Source: Cyprinodon diabolis
Lineage: Eukaryota > Chordata > Actinopteri > Cyprinodontiformes > Cyprinodontidae
Assembly (NCBI GenBank): GCA_030533445.1
Contig: CM060068.1
Span: forward strand, 13,979,479 to 14,043,478
DNA length: 64,000 nt
Direction: 5' to 3'
This document shows, in pieces, positions 23,343 through 35,701 of the stretch (position 1 is the stretch's first letter; each line of letters opens with the position of its first letter). Under the pieces are notes generated by a model. It ran no database searches. It was not told the origin of the DNA and worked only from the letters and a program-made list of their open reading frames with translations. The position numbers were made by a program, and so were the translations under genes.

Positions 23343-25646
23343 TCTGGTGTGTCCCCAACTCTGGTTCTAACTTGCAATTCCTCACACATGCTTTCTATCT
23401 AGTTGTATATGCCTTAGCATCTCCAGTTTGCATGGTAAGTTTGGATGCAGCCATCATGGGTATGAATGTGAGATTAGGTTGAACCTTTAAATGGTTTATT
23501 CTACCAATTTTTCATCATTAAACAATTAGCTTTATTTACTTTTTTCTGTACTCTTGTACCGCTCCTTCTACATATTTTGGTTATTCAAATATCAGATTGC
23601 TAAAAGTTATAATCATTAAGCTTTTCCAGGAAAAAGAACTGACATTTTTTCAACTTTCAAAGACTAAATCTTAATGTGAATAGTGAATGAACATGCATTG
23701 AAATCCAACTTATTTTTAGTGGATATGGTAAAAACTACATTAATACAATGCCTTTAAGGGTCTAACTTAAAGTTCTACTTCTAGTTCTAATTCTAAAACT
23801 GATACTGATTCTTAAGGCTTTGAGTTTCAGAGCATAACATTTGCTATTCAATATGCAACATTTAGCGCATTTAAAAGATACATACTACTGAGGCTACTAT
23901 TTCTCCTTCAGTCAGTTACAAACAACCAATATTGCAACCCACAACCAGAGAGTTGTTTCGTTTTTAGACGTGAACCTACTATGTTGGTTATGAAGCTCTT
24001 AATTTGGTTTATTGTCGGCTGTCCCTGTGGACGATGACATTGGCATTGGCAAGTCTGAACGTCAACATGAGTCCAGTTTTATTCCTTCTGACTGCCAGTT
24101 GTAGCAAAAAAAACAAACTGTTATAACTTCTTGTCCAGGTTCTATTGTAAACGAAGTAACTTACAATAGGTGAGATAGCTCCTATAAATAACACCAGAAG
24201 CCCTGTGTGAAGTCTCTTGGAAGCCACTCACCGGGAAAATCTGAGTGACCGTTGTGACTGACAGTCGTCCAGGAATTCATAGAACCATAATTACAGTGTA
24301 AATTCCATTTCACCGAGGTGGTTTTTAAGCCCTAATCCTCATAGTGGACCAATACTTGTGATGGTGCTTGTGCGTCAGATTTACGGATGCTTAGGAAAAC
24401 AGGAGATATAAAGGTTCCTGCTCTGGACTTAAGTATGTGTCAAAAGATGCACTTAATTTCTCCTGTTTATTTTATGCATTAAAATTGATATAATAAATGA
24501 ATCAAAATGAACATATGAAAGTCCTGGCCCTAGCTAAAACCAAATTGGTGGGAGGACCAAAGTGCTAGGACCTGCTGAATGTCCCTCCTTTCCCCGAACA
24601 GAATAAATCGGAGCAGTTAGATATGTGTAGAACTTGAGTGCTACATATTATCATTTTGGCCTGCCAGGCTAAAGTACTGCCAACTGGTTCTGAAATTGTA
24701 AAGATCAGTTTGATTTAAAACACCAAAAAATACACGAAAAACCAATTCGGACTGGTTTTGGAAATAGTTGTCTAATATGAAGCTTGTGAACAGCTGAACA
24801 ATACCAATTGCTGAAAATCGGGGTGTTTCTTTAATCTCTTTATATTGCCCATAGTTGCATTTTTTTCACGGTGAACTTTAAATGCATTTCATTTAATTTT
24901 CTGTCGTCCTCATTGTCTGTTCACTTTTCTGATTCAGCAGTACCTTCAATTGTCTTTAAAGTTCTGTAGTATTGCTTTCCTAAGCCAAAAGACTATTGAG
25001 TAAAGGTTACCGGGCTCCTTTAGTCGTTTAGTGACAGAAGAGGAGTGAGAAGAAAGAGCAAGGATACAGATTTTAAATAAGTCAAGTTGAAGGAAGGGAT
25101 TTCACTGCACTCATAAGAACCCTTTATTTAGCTTGAGCAGGCCTGGTTAATGAAGAGAATTAATTAAGTCTGCACTGGGAGAGAAGTTAGCACAGGCGGT
25201 TGGGGAGATATAGAAGGAAACAATGAACGGATGCCAGAAACAGATTTCATAGTTTGGAGAAAGTACTCCCATTTAAGCAGTATACATCTACAAAATGCTC
25301 TGTGAGGATCTAAGGTCCTTTGATATCCTTGAAGCAACTCGAGTGAAAAGGACTGAACTCTGGATCTTTTATGTGTGTTTTATTGTATCTATGGAAAAAA
25401 ACAGAGAGAGAGCAACAGTAGAACGATGCCTTAGTGTGTGTCAGTGCTGAAAGTGATGGGTGGTGTGTTTTATGAGTAAATTGAAGGGTCTCTTAAAAGG
25501 AGAGATGAACCCTTCTTACAGTGTGTAGATGGTTGTGTGCGTGTCTCTGTTTGCTCTCCCTCAGCATCAGTCTCTTCTGCTTGATTTCTGTGCTCTCCTC
25601 CCTGCCTCTCCTCTGCTCACTATGCCGTGAAATGGTTTTTCACTAG
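23343..25646. other. No gene recognised; probably intron upstream of the first recognised exon
   Basis: AT-rich DNA. The GC-richer patch 24005-24260 has a short - strand frame (24009-24227) but no motif I recognise. Confidence 0.45.
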
Positions 25647-25714
25647 ACCATTACCCCTACCAGGGCACGACTGTGCTGCCACAGGACTCTGTGAGTGAGA
25701 GGGAATGTGTTAAG
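25647..25714 (+). CDS. Host gene exon 1 of 5 recognised (68 bp)
   Basis: The acceptor is tttttcactag before 25647, and the donor is AAG|gtgagtgt after 25714. Only one of three frames is open: two bases complete a codon, then 22 codons HYPYQGTTVLPQDSVSEREC-VK. The exon ends on a codon boundary, which fits the next exon. The upstream exon must end one base into a codon, and I could not find it in 1-25646. A weaker internal donor-like site (ACTCT|gtgagt, 25691) would shorten the exon and break the frame. Confidence 0.75.
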
Positions 25715-25912
25715 GTGAGTGTGTGTTTTCCTGGGGAGAGGGAATGATGTGCGCCTTTCTGTAGCTGCACTTGAAACAGAAAGATTATAATTTTGTTTTG
25801 GGGATTTTTTTTTTTTTTTCCTTCAGTTTGTGCTTAAGATGAGTTGTGTAAACCTACCATTAGGTACAGTAGGTGTGTGTATCTGGATGCATGTAAAGAA
25901 ATATGTCTCTGC

Positions 25913-26560
25913 ACAGTGCCTTGAAAAAAATATTAATGCTTATACATTAATGTTTTAACATTTTTATAGTCCGACAAAGAATAGTTAAGAACTGAAGAGT
26001 TAAAAGACAAAAAAATTCTTGGACTTCTTTTTTTTTCCTATAAAAATCTTAAAAGTGTGGTACACATTTTTATTTAGCTCCTTTTACATAAGTATTTTAC
26101 TGTACATAAATCATGTAATTAGGAAATAAGTTTAGATGTTCAGTTAGATTGTCATATTTCTAGAAAGCATTAATAAACAAGCAGCATCATGACGACTACA
26201 TAACACAGCTGAAAAAGCAGGTTCAAACTGTTGAAACGTTCAAAGCATTTAGTTGGTAGTCAACAGTCCTATCTACAGTAAATAAGATATCATGTAGGAG
26301 ATGCAGAGATCATCAATTCATCTGAGAGAATATGTTGCCAGGACAACTATTATTCATGCACTCTAAATAGCCTTATTGAACACTCATTAATATTTGAAAA
26401 AATTAACAAGTCCTCACTGAACACTAAAGCAAGCATATCTAAAGAGCAATTTTTTCAGTCCAACTTTTTGGCTTATAAACAACCCCAACAGTCAAACATG
26501 GTGGTGGCAACATAAGGCCTTTCTTTAGCAGGCAGGGAATTTAGCTCACCAACCAACATC
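25913..26560 (+). mobile_element. Degraded Tc1-like DNA transposon copy
   Basis: Begins with 'cagtgccttgaaaaaaatat', the degenerate form of a widespread fish transposon terminus. The interior near 26300-26375 has the 'gcagagatcat...gaca.gacaactattattcatgcact' block. The stretch near 26490-26515 reads 'aaacatggtggtggcaacat', the segment that encodes the end of the DDE core in this family. It is too decayed to keep an open frame, and no right inverted repeat was identified. Confidence 0.6.
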
Positions 26561-27629
26561 TACGGGTCAGTTTTTTCCACTAGTAAGTACTTATAAATTT
26601 GCCTTTTACCAATAATAATCAAGTTTCTGTTGAAATATCTCCTGCGTCTCCCTGTGTTAATTTTGGTCACACTTTTATTTCTTATTTTTCTTCTGCTTTT
26701 GCTTCACCTCGTAATTTCTCACAGCCTCTACATGATGCAAGTCCTTCCTCCACACATTGTTCCCCATCTCAAGCTCCCCCTTTAACATCTTGTTTATATT
26801 CTGCTGTTAATATCATTTCCACCTCCCCACTCTGCCGCCCTTGTCTTCACCTCATTCTCTCTTGTTTTATAAGTCACCTCTCATCTCCTTTTACTCCCTT
26901 TGCTCCTCCTGAACAACTTCATAATTTCCCTCCTCCTCAGTAAGTCATTTACTCTGGTCTCATTCACTCCATCTCTCTTTCCTCTGTTCTTCTCCATTTA
27001 ATGCCTTTTCATTTCTGAGCTCCATACCTCTGTTCGCTCTTAATATCCCGCAGTTTCTTTACCTGAGATATTGAAGCCATAAAGACAGGTGTTCAAAAGA
27101 AAGCAGGGCCAGCAAATCTGATTTATATGCCTCCCAGCATCATTCCCCTGAATACAGATAGACGAGGAAAGGCAAAGAGGGGGAGCAAATAGCTTTGCTC
27201 TTTGATATCGAAATCTCAGCATGTTGTGAAAGAAGAAGCACCAAGCTTTCTTAGAAACCTCCAACCTTTTGTCTCCATCAAACCTCACCTCATATGGTTT
27301 ACCGTTGAATATATTTCCCCCTGTTCTTCTTTCTTGTTCATTTTTTAAATTTCCAAACAAAAGTAGTTAATTAAGTTGCAACATCAAGCTTCAATAGATT
27401 GCAATTGGTCAATGCAAAGGTTCTTACAATTATAAAGTGAAAGAAAAGAGGTGTGTTATTTTCACTAGTTTTTGTTTTAGAAGTTAAAATTTGTAAATTG
27501 TGGTGTGTATGTTTACGGTCCTGCTTTATTCTAAAACCCTGAAACATGACCAAGTACAATTATTTGCTTTAAGGAATCTAAGTAGGGGTCTCTTCATCTC
27601 AGTATAGAGGCATCTCAGTCTCAGAGGCT
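26561..27629. other. Intron; strand-asymmetric C/T-rich block, no gene
   Basis: 26640-27060 is strongly pyrimidine-rich on the + strand, which explains the 114-codon stop-free frame there (26599-26943). No motif or splice context supports coding. Confidence 0.5.
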
Positions 27630-27770
27630 GAATTAGAGCTGCATCATGAAGAACAAGGAATACAGCCAACTGGTCAGGATCAAAGTTGTGGAGAAGTCTC
27701 AAGCAGAGTCAAGATATAACATAATATGCCAGGTGTTGAACATTAAAGCCATGGCAAAGCCACAAGGATT
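27630..27770 (+). pseudogene. Tc1-like transposase N-terminal relic
   Basis: The frame at 27646 begins MKNKEYSQLVRIKVVEK and continues to VLNIK. It matches the first helix-turn-helix of a Tc1 lineage whose consensus start is MKTKELSKQVRDKVVEK. The match fades after about 35 codons (near 27750), with no trace of the catalytic core downstream. It is a different Tc1 lineage from those at 1-724 and 16120-17710. Confidence 0.65.
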
Positions 27771-30172
27771 CCTGTTCGAGGCTTTTGAACAAAACACTAC
27801 AATTTGGAATAAAAAACCTTACGTTCCCCTGAGCAAACTATCTTCATGGTGGTACATGGTAGTAGCAGCTTTGAGGTTGGGTTGTGCTCGACCCATGTAC
27901 AATCCGCACAGAGAATGAGCTTCCTGTCATGATGTCCACAGCATTTATATTGGAACGGGGAGAAGAATTTCTTTGATTCTTCCCCAATTCTGGCTGGCTC
28001 CAGGGGGTTGTTTACAGGACAAACTGCAAGCTGCCGACTCCACACAAAAGGAAGTAGAAAACACAGCTGTTTACAACTTTTTCAAAGCTTCTTCATGCCA
28101 TCCAAAAGCAACAGTCATTTCTTTGCAGGGGTTTTTCCACAATCTGTTGACAGTTTATTTATGGACAATTTATTTATGGACTGAATTATGGGATGTCTCT
28201 AGAGACACTTTCCCACTGAAAACCTTGGTTTTTCAAAATCGGGTTAACCCTCTAAAAATTTGCCCTTTTACTATTTGAGCCAAAAGCCGAGTTTGACCGC
28301 CTGCTGGGAGGCTGCATCGCCACCACTGCATGTCTGATGACGGCATCAAGCTGGGTGAGTGTTGATGATCTCGACAGTGTGACCGAAATCGGGGAAGTAA
28401 ATAATGGAGATCAACATAGATAGGAGCCACAGCGTAGTCAGTATTGTTTATTATTTCCCTCTTATCTGTTAGAATCCCTCATGCTTGTGCTGCTCCATTT
28501 CTATCGAATGTAAAAAGAGTTGTTTTGGCTTGCTCGATCAGAAGAAACTGGTATGGTATATTGACGACTGCATGTTGCGTTCAGTGATGTCACTAAATTT
28601 AGCGAGTCAACCCGGCTCTGGTGTTCCCACAGCATGCCGATCAGAGACGAGGTGATTTTAATGCAAGTCGCTTGCTGAGTCGTTTGACCTGGGCAGAAAA
28701 CATCAGGGAGCTGTTCCCACTGCTACTAAAACCCAATCGTTCCCTGGTTTAAATGGGTTTTTCAGCCAGTGTTAAGGGGTATAGGTGTGTACATTTGCAA
28801 ACCCTCGCCAGTTACAGCTGCTGCTTACTCACAATGTATTTCCACATGGATATGTCCGAGTACTTACACATTTTTCTAGGTGTGTGGGGTGGAAAATGTA
28901 CCTGCATTAATGCAGAACGGCGGGGTGTGTAAGCCAAAATTAAAGTCTTTTGGGCACGCAGTTCTCCCAGACGTGTCAAGCATAAACAATCTAGAGTTGA
29001 AAGAACCTTGGGCTGCATACAAGTAAAAACATTGCAACCTCTGGTGGTAAACATGTTACACTAAGGAAGCGATTTACTTGACAACAGGACAACAATCCAA
29101 AAAAAACACAGCCAGTGGTTCAGTAGAACGATTCAAATTCATGCACATTCGTCACTTAGAACAGAAGCATCATGAAAGCCCAGACCTGTTTCTAGATTAG
29201 CAAAACTTGCCCCAAATATTTGTAGCTGAAAGCTGAGATGGCCCAATAAGGGGGTGTAAGGCATGTCATACACTTCTAACTTGTATAAGTGCAGTATTTG
29301 AAAAATCATATCTATTCTTCCACTTCACAGTAAAAAATATATATAATGTCAGTGTTTCTGATTGCAGACATTAGTCAAAGATTTAATATTACAAAATGTA
29401 AATAAATTAATGTGCTAAGTTCTGTCAGTGAAACCTTTCTTTAACAAAACATTAATAGACATTTTATTTAAAAACACAGTTTTACTTCAATTCATTTAAT
29501 GAACATCAAAGCTTTTGTCTATGTCTATGTGAGTATATATACAGATAAAATATGTTGATGTTTGGGTTTTAGACACTTCATTGGAAGCGCTGTGGCAGCT
29601 GAAACCTCCTTGGTGAATAGACCAGAATATACTCTGAGAGAAGGAATGTGTTTATATGAGAGGAATATGTGAAAAAGGAGAAAACAAGATGATGAGGGTT
29701 AAAGTGAGAACCAGTGAGAAGAGGAGCTGGGACAGATTGAACTGTCAGCAGTTTGGATTAATCTCCCTTTTTCTTTCAATATGAAGATGAGATGCAGTTT
29801 TCTTCATGTGAAACTGAGGGTATGCCTTTGGGTGTGTGTGTGTGTGAGAGACAAAATATTTTGAAGTAACCTAACCTTGGATGGAGACCCTTTCTACCCC
29901 CCATCCTCTCTCAACCCAACAAACTTCAGAGAACCTAAATCCCTATGAACTGGTCTTTGTTGGTTCTAAATCAGCACAGCATCACAAACATGCCCAACAC
30001 AGAGAGAAAGAGGGGATTAAGGGTTTTCCACCAGACATCCTTTCACTCCCAGTTTTAAAGTTTATTTTTTTACCCCCAAAAATGTAGGCTTTAATGTAAG
30101 ATGCTGTTCTGGCAAGATTAAATAAGTCTAGACTCTAACCACTGCCCCATACTGTTGTTATTTTGTCCTTAG
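27771..30172. other. Intron with an unassigned GC-richer island (28255-28780)
   Basis: 28255-28780 is clearly richer in GC and CpG than its flanks and contains a stop-free + strand stretch near 28280-28420 ending in a donor-like CAAGCTGgtgagtg. I recognise no protein or repeat family. The remainder is AT-rich, with a (GT)n run near 29830-29845. Confidence 0.4.
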
Positions 30173-30249
30173 ATACCAGGAAGAGGGACAGATCCACGTC
30201 TGACACCAAGATATGAAGAGGTGGAACGTCAGTATGCATCCTTACCAAG
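30173..30249 (+). CDS. Host gene exon 2 of 5 (77 bp)
   Basis: The acceptor is ttttgtccttag before 30173, and the donor is CCAAG|gtacaa after 30249. It enters in frame 0 and encodes IPGRGTDPRLTPRYEE then VERQYASLPR, leaving two bases (AG). This charged block is the most distinctive part of the tail. The exon falls at the left side of a 28.9-kb intron. Confidence 0.85.
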
Positions 30250-32369
30250 GTACAACACCCTCTGTCTGCGTGAAGCTTTAGAAACCATCTCTGTTCTGTT
30301 TTCTTTTCTTCCTCTAATTAAATCCTCAGTTACTATGTTTTCCCCAAATGTCTCTATAGGCCTTGTCTCGCATAGGAACTCACCTTACCTTTGCTCTGGG
30401 GAAAACCGTCTGGGACAAGGCCGAAAACTGATCCTCCTAAGTCTGCTCCCCCACAACAGTTGTTTTCAAATCCCCTCCTAAATGCTGAAGGCTTTTTGAA
30501 TGGCTTTTCTTAGAAAGTAAATAAGCTTAACTGTAGTTTGCTTTTTGGTGTATTGTTGGAAAGAAATAGCTAAATTAGCTTTTAGTCATAAATAAAGTAA
30601 ATGGGCACCAGTAATTAGGGACTTGTTGATGGTTTTCCCTAGCAGAGAGACTATCAGTCTGTCTATAAAGTTTATTCTGCTGCTTTATGCTTTTTGCAGA
30701 TAAATACGGTTTTTATTCTTACCTGTTCTTAAACTTTACAAACTTGATGTTATGTTTGTCTTTTAAATAATTTTTATTTCTTCATTTGTTTTTCTTTTAA
30801 TGGAAAATTGTTAGTTATAAAGTTAGATTTTTGGCTTAAGACTTCCTTTTTAATTCGAATTTCAATTCTGTAATTTTCAGTTTCCAGACAGGTGGAATTG
30901 ATGGAAATCTATTAATAAATCTTGTTTTGCATCAATTCCATGTTACCTTTTTTTTAGGCTCTTTTTTTCCTTTTAGGGTAACAGATTTTTATCATTTCTC
31001 CGCTGTTAGTGGATTGCCACAGTTTGATGTTAGAGACTTGCAGTGTCAGAAAACCAGCATTCAGTCTCTGTTTAGCGTTTTTTTTAGCCCAATTTGCTTC
31101 TCTTCTCTCTCTTGCAAAGTTATTCTCTGTATTATCTTCCCTAATATTCTCAGATTCTTGTTTTTTTGGTCCGTTAACTTCTTGGTTCTCCAATATTTGC
31201 TCTCAACCTCTGTGATATCTTGCATTGTGACACGTATCCTATGTTTTTCCTGTTTTTGGGGGGTTGCAATTTTTTGAAGCCGAATGTGGTTATGCTCTTA
31301 AACTATCTCTTAACACTCTCAAAACTTGCAAGCTTGCAAGCAAGGGACACAGGAGCCGTAACAGAAAGAAAGAAGTGTTTCTGTTCCTCTTTTCACTTTG
31401 TTGTTCTTGCTGCTAACCAACACCTCTGCAGACTAACAGATGTTGGCCGTTGTTTGTGTCTGTCAGTAAGAGTGAGTTGGCAGGTTGGGCTTGAGAACAG
31501 AACTCAAGAACATTAAAAGTTTTATTGCCAGGTTCCCAACCCTGTTAAAACAGTGTAGGATGGGTATTTCACACCTCTTTTTATCAGTGTTTGTGTCTGT
31601 GTATGTGTCTAAGATAAAACGGGAGGGTGTCTGTGCTTGGGTGATGGCTTCCGCAGATGGGGGTTAGAGCAGTGATGATAGTTTTGACGTCTGGCTTTGG
31701 TATCTGGAGAAATTGGACACATTTGCACTCACTGGCATACTTTACATCCTGCGTTTCTGTTTCCACTCAGGAGCTTGTGCTAGTATTTCTAGATGCTCCA
31801 CTAAATCCACATTTATGTTTCGTCACTTGGTTTATGATGCCGATCTGAAGAGAGAATTTTCCCATGAATGTATATAAAATAGTTCGTTTTAAAGAGAAAA
31901 TCATGAAATTGATCTCACATCTAAAACAGAAAATAAGACAGCAGTTCACAGACTTCTTATCTCTGCTGCCAAGTTTCAGATGCCAGATCATTTTTGCAAG
32001 CATTGCACTTCTGTTTATTTCTTCACACCCGCATGAAGGCAAGAGCGTTCACTAAATATTCAATTCAATCTGTGCATACAGACCCCAGTGAACAAAAAAA
32101 CAATCACGGAGATGAAGAAATAGACAAGACTGTAAGGACATAAAAAGGTTTAAATTATAAAACAATATTCCAAAATTTAAACATCACTTAGTGTGACATA
32201 TATATATAATTATTTAGAGTAAACTGATTCTGCATTATAACAGCCAATAAAGACTCTTTACTTGAATGTCCTGAACTCCTTAGTTCATTTAATATTCCTT
32301 TTTAATTGGAAAATAATACATTTATAACATATGGATATGGCCTTCCATGATACAGCCATCTCCTCAGTT
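30250..32369. other. Intron; no other feature recognised
   Basis: T-rich DNA. The 116-codon frame at 30927-31277 and its neighbours follow from T-rich composition and have no motifs. Confidence 0.5.
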
Positions 32370-32432
32370 TTTTCAATTGAGTTAATTTCCATAGCGCCAA
32401 TTTACAAAAGGCCATCTCAAGGCACTTTATAA

Positions 32433-32979
32433 ATAGCCTGGGTGCCATTCCGAACTTAGTCCCGCCACAAGGTTTGAGGTCGGGAAGTTCGGTCTGGCAT
32501 TGCTCCATAGTAGCGCGAGTATGATCGCCCACTCTCTGGCGATCCAATCAAATTGTCAGGGCGGGCTTTATACGATGATGGACAGATGATCAACAGTAAC
32601 GTAATCAACCACATGACCAAAGCGCGCATGGGTGACAACAACAATGGCTGCCGCTGGAGAGTTTAGGTGAGTAGATTCTGCTATTAGGTCTGTTCTAGAA
32701 GATATCGACAGAAAATTAATTTTAAAAGAGGAACAGAGAAACGCGATCAAGGCTCATCTTCTTATTCTAGGCATGCAACTGCACGCTTTGATTTTTTATC
32801 TATGCGTGGCTTAACATACGTCACGCACTCCGTTGCTCTTATTGGTTGTAGGTCTATCCAATTGAGTGCAGAGGCATTTTTTTTTCTGGTTCATTCAAAA
32901 CACGCCCCATAATCACAGCTCTATGGAGCAGTATCAGACTCATATTCTGACTAGAATTGAGTAGGACTACGTCAGGCTA
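32433..32979 (+). mobile_element. Non-autonomous element with 8-bp target duplication
   Basis: 547 bp beginning ATAGCCTGGGTGCCATTCCG and ending ...GTCAGGCTA; the short inverted ends are TAGCCTG/CAGGCTA. It is flanked by CTTTATAA (32425-32432) and CTTTATAG (32980-32987), 7 of 8 identical, a hAT-sized duplication. It carries the 5' end of a helicase-like frame (see 32644-32814) and looks like an internal-deletion derivative of a larger element. Confidence 0.7.
32644..32814 (+). pseudogene. N-terminal remnant of a transposon-borne helicase-like protein
   Basis: An ATG at 32644 opens the frame MAAAGEFR, then TGA at 32668-32670 (one base from CGA), then VDSAIRSVLEDIDRK and LILKEEQRNAIKAHLL, ending at TAA 32812. 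The 'VLxDI...LKEEQRxAI' block is like the region just upstream of the Walker A motif in RecQ-like helicase genes that occur in many copies in fish. The helicase motifs themselves are absent, so only about 45 codons remain. It has no present function that I can argue for. The assignment rests on recall of the family. Confidence 0.45.
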
Positions 32980-33490
32980 CTTTATAGAGACAATTCAACC
33001 AGATCATAGGGTGAGATTGGTGTAAAGTTTTCTCAGGAAAACCATCTGATTGCATCGACTTATTAACTTTTCCCTTAACTGACTGTTTATAGCTAAAGAG
33101 CATTGATCTAGAAGGATCTGCAGAGAACCGGATCTCAGGTAGGAGAATCAGTCAACTGGACATCCATCAGTTGGACCATCTATAAATCTACCCTTCATGT
33201 AGGAGTAACAAAGAAAAACAGAAGCCAGCCAGAAGAAGTCAATAGACTGCATGTGGAGGAAAACTAACGTTGGTTATCAGCTTTAACCAGCAGCTTCATA
33301 CTTAAGGGGAAGCTTTCTCTGAGCTGGGACAGATAAGCTAATCAGAGTGGACAGGTAGATAGATGCAGCCAAATTCATGGGAAACTTGGAATAAAACCTG
33401 TTAGAGGCTGCAAAGTATTTGAGAGCAAGATTGAGGCGTACCTCAGAGCAGAACTAAACCTAAGAATTAAGAACAAAGCATATTATCATC

Positions 33491-34865
33491 TTAGAATGGT
33501 GAGTATCGTATGTGACCAGACTAAAATTAATGTCAACAGATGCTCTCTAGCTGAGCTAGTCCTTTTTCAAAGAACAGGCATTTTTTAAGGCCTCACATTT
33601 TCAGAGCTGGCATTACCACATCTAATAGGAACTGTATCTGTAATTGCAGTGAAGGGGAAAAGTAAACCCAAATATCAAGTTCCTTTTCTTGTCTTCTGTT
33701 AGTTGAAATATGAATTATTACAGTATCCAAATCAGGCACAGAAGTTAAAATATTTTTGTAACCACATCCAGGCTGCTGACGTTATGAACACATTATTTTT
33801 CCACCTGACTAAGGTAGAAATAGCCCAAAGGCCATGTGTATCTAGTGTCCACATGTATACCTGTGTATTTTATGGGTGCCTTTCAGGTCCATGTTTCATA
33901 GTTGCTGTATTAAGCGTTTCTATTATTTTTCCAAAGTAGTCTTCAAATAGCTTTTGGGCGAATAAATCAGATCCCGCACGTTTGACTGAACATTATTTAA
34001 CTCGAATATTGAGTAGATTGAGTGAGTTACATGTGAATTGGTCTTTGCCTCTGAGTGTGTGTGTCTCTGGGAGACAAGGTTTTGATGGCTCTAAAATTAA
34101 AACATGACCCTGCAGTGGATGAGGTTTCCCTGCCTAAAGCACAAGTGCTTCGCCACATAAACTGTCAGCAAATGTCACTGCTTGAAATAGATACGTAGGT
34201 CGTCTGTTTCAGGGTAAACTGAATATTTTGCTTCCCTATAAAACTCAACTCCCATTAAGAAAATAAAATAGTCATTATAAAATGGGCGCAGTGATATATC
34301 AAAAACGGTTGGAATAAAGCAACTGGAATGATAAACATTTGGAAGACGAATTCACAAAATGTTGTAGTACTTTTACTATTAAAAAGTAGTAAGAATAGCT
34401 CTATGTTTTTCAGGTAGTTTAGTTTATTTATATACATTCCTCTTCTTAAAGCACTTAACAACTGTTAGGGGACCATTTTTTATGTTATAATTTCTTTTAA
34501 AGGGTAGCATAATAATCAATGAACTGAACAGAGCAGTGTTGAGCTTCAGCTGTGTCATCAGACAAGTCAATAAATATCCACCCTGGTTAGCAAGATTTTC
34601 AGCCCACCTCTGCGTCAAATGCATTTGTGACACTCCCCCAATGCACGTCTGAGTTCAGTGTGCACAAGTGTCCAATTTGAGGCACAGGACTTCTTTTTGA
34701 CACTCAAAACAAATAACTGTTCCCTAAAATTAGCGTACAACTTAAAAATAAAAGTGTGAACAAGTCTTTTTAGATTGTTGTTTGGATTTTGTAAGCGTCA
34801 TTGCAAGTACTAGTGGGGTGATCCATGATAAGTGTGATGTTCTGACAATAAGACAGAATTGTATC
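33491..34865. other. Intron; nothing recognised
   Basis: AT-rich DNA with small chance frames only. Confidence 0.5.
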
Positions 34866-35693
34866 TAGGGATAGGAATCGAAAACCGGTTCCTGTTCAGA
34901 ACTGGTTCTGTGTGTTCCAGTCTCATGGCACCATTTGGCAGCTCGCTTAACGATTCTCTTAACGGTTCCAGGAACCACCGGAGCCTAGCACTGGGCAGCA
35001 CGACTTAGGTCACGTTTTTTACGCAAGTTACGCACACGGCCTTCAGTAAGCAAGTATGACGTGACCAGGCTTAAGTCTAGAAAGCAAAACAAAACAAAAA
35101 TCGCGTCCCATTGGGTAAACCGCACACAACATGGCATACATTTTAACGAATGCCATGTTTTTGATGCCTTACGACAGAAGCTAAAATTACGACCAGCATG
35201 GAAGGCAACTCTGGTAGTAAGTAGCTAGTTTTATATCACTGGCTGTGCTTAATGTGGTTCCTAGTAAATCATATGCCATTTCTGGAAATAAACCAAATTC
35301 CCTCCTCTCTTTTGGGTTATTAAACATGCTACGAAGTTGCTCCGCAGTTTAGGGAGTGAGAGAAAGGTGACGCTCAGTTATTTAAATCAGGGGGTGATGA
35401 GTTTATTTCCCAAAATTATACAGTAATGCTTTTTCGTTAAACAGATGCCTTCTCCATAAGATTTAGATGACTGTGACTAGACGGGTAGCCTGGTTGGCTT
35501 AGAGGCTGGCAGCTCCCGTTCACTGCCTTCTGTTTTCGCCAAGGCAGGCAGAAATAGAATGTCCCAGGCGAAGGTAGACAAATTACCAAGTTCATTGTTT
35601 CACAGAATCGATAAAATCGATAAGGAATTGATTCGTTTCACAGAATCGATGAGGGAATCGGAATCGTGAAAATCTTATCTATTCCCAGCCCTA
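34866..35693. mobile_element. Non-autonomous hAT-type element
   Basis: The left end reads TAGGGATAGGAATCGAAAAC. The right end, reverse-complemented, reads TAGGGCTGGGAATAGATAAG. Both show the TAGGGCTGGGAATCG-type hAT terminus. The flanking 8-mers at 34858-34865 (attgtatc) and 35694-35701 (attgtaat) agree at 6 of 8 positions. The right part has the repeated 'cagaatcgat' segments typical of the family. Near 35199 an ATG gives MEGNSGS followed at once by a donor-like gtaagt, possibly the first exon of the lost transposase. Confidence 0.78.
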
Positions 35694-35701
35694 ATTGTAA
35701 T

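Larger units (their letters stand above)
32370..33490. repeat. Dispersed fish repeat, interrupted by another element
   Basis: The outer parts are 32370-32432 ('ccatagcgccaatttacaaa', 'atctcaaggcactttata') and 32980-33490 ('caattcaaccagatcata', 'cagaagccagccagaagaag', 'tcaatagactgcatgtggag'). I recognise both as segments of one repeat common in percomorph fish. They become continuous when 32433-32979 and one copy of its 8-bp duplication are left out. The family name and limits are not known to me. Confidence 0.5.

Noticed and set aside
24009..24227. 72-codon - strand frame with a hydrophobic N-terminus
   Set aside because: Looks superficially like a signal-anchor protein, but there is no gene context or known motif.
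26599..26943. 114-codon Ser/Pro-rich + strand frame
   Set aside because: Explained by a long C/T-rich tract that lacks stop codons.
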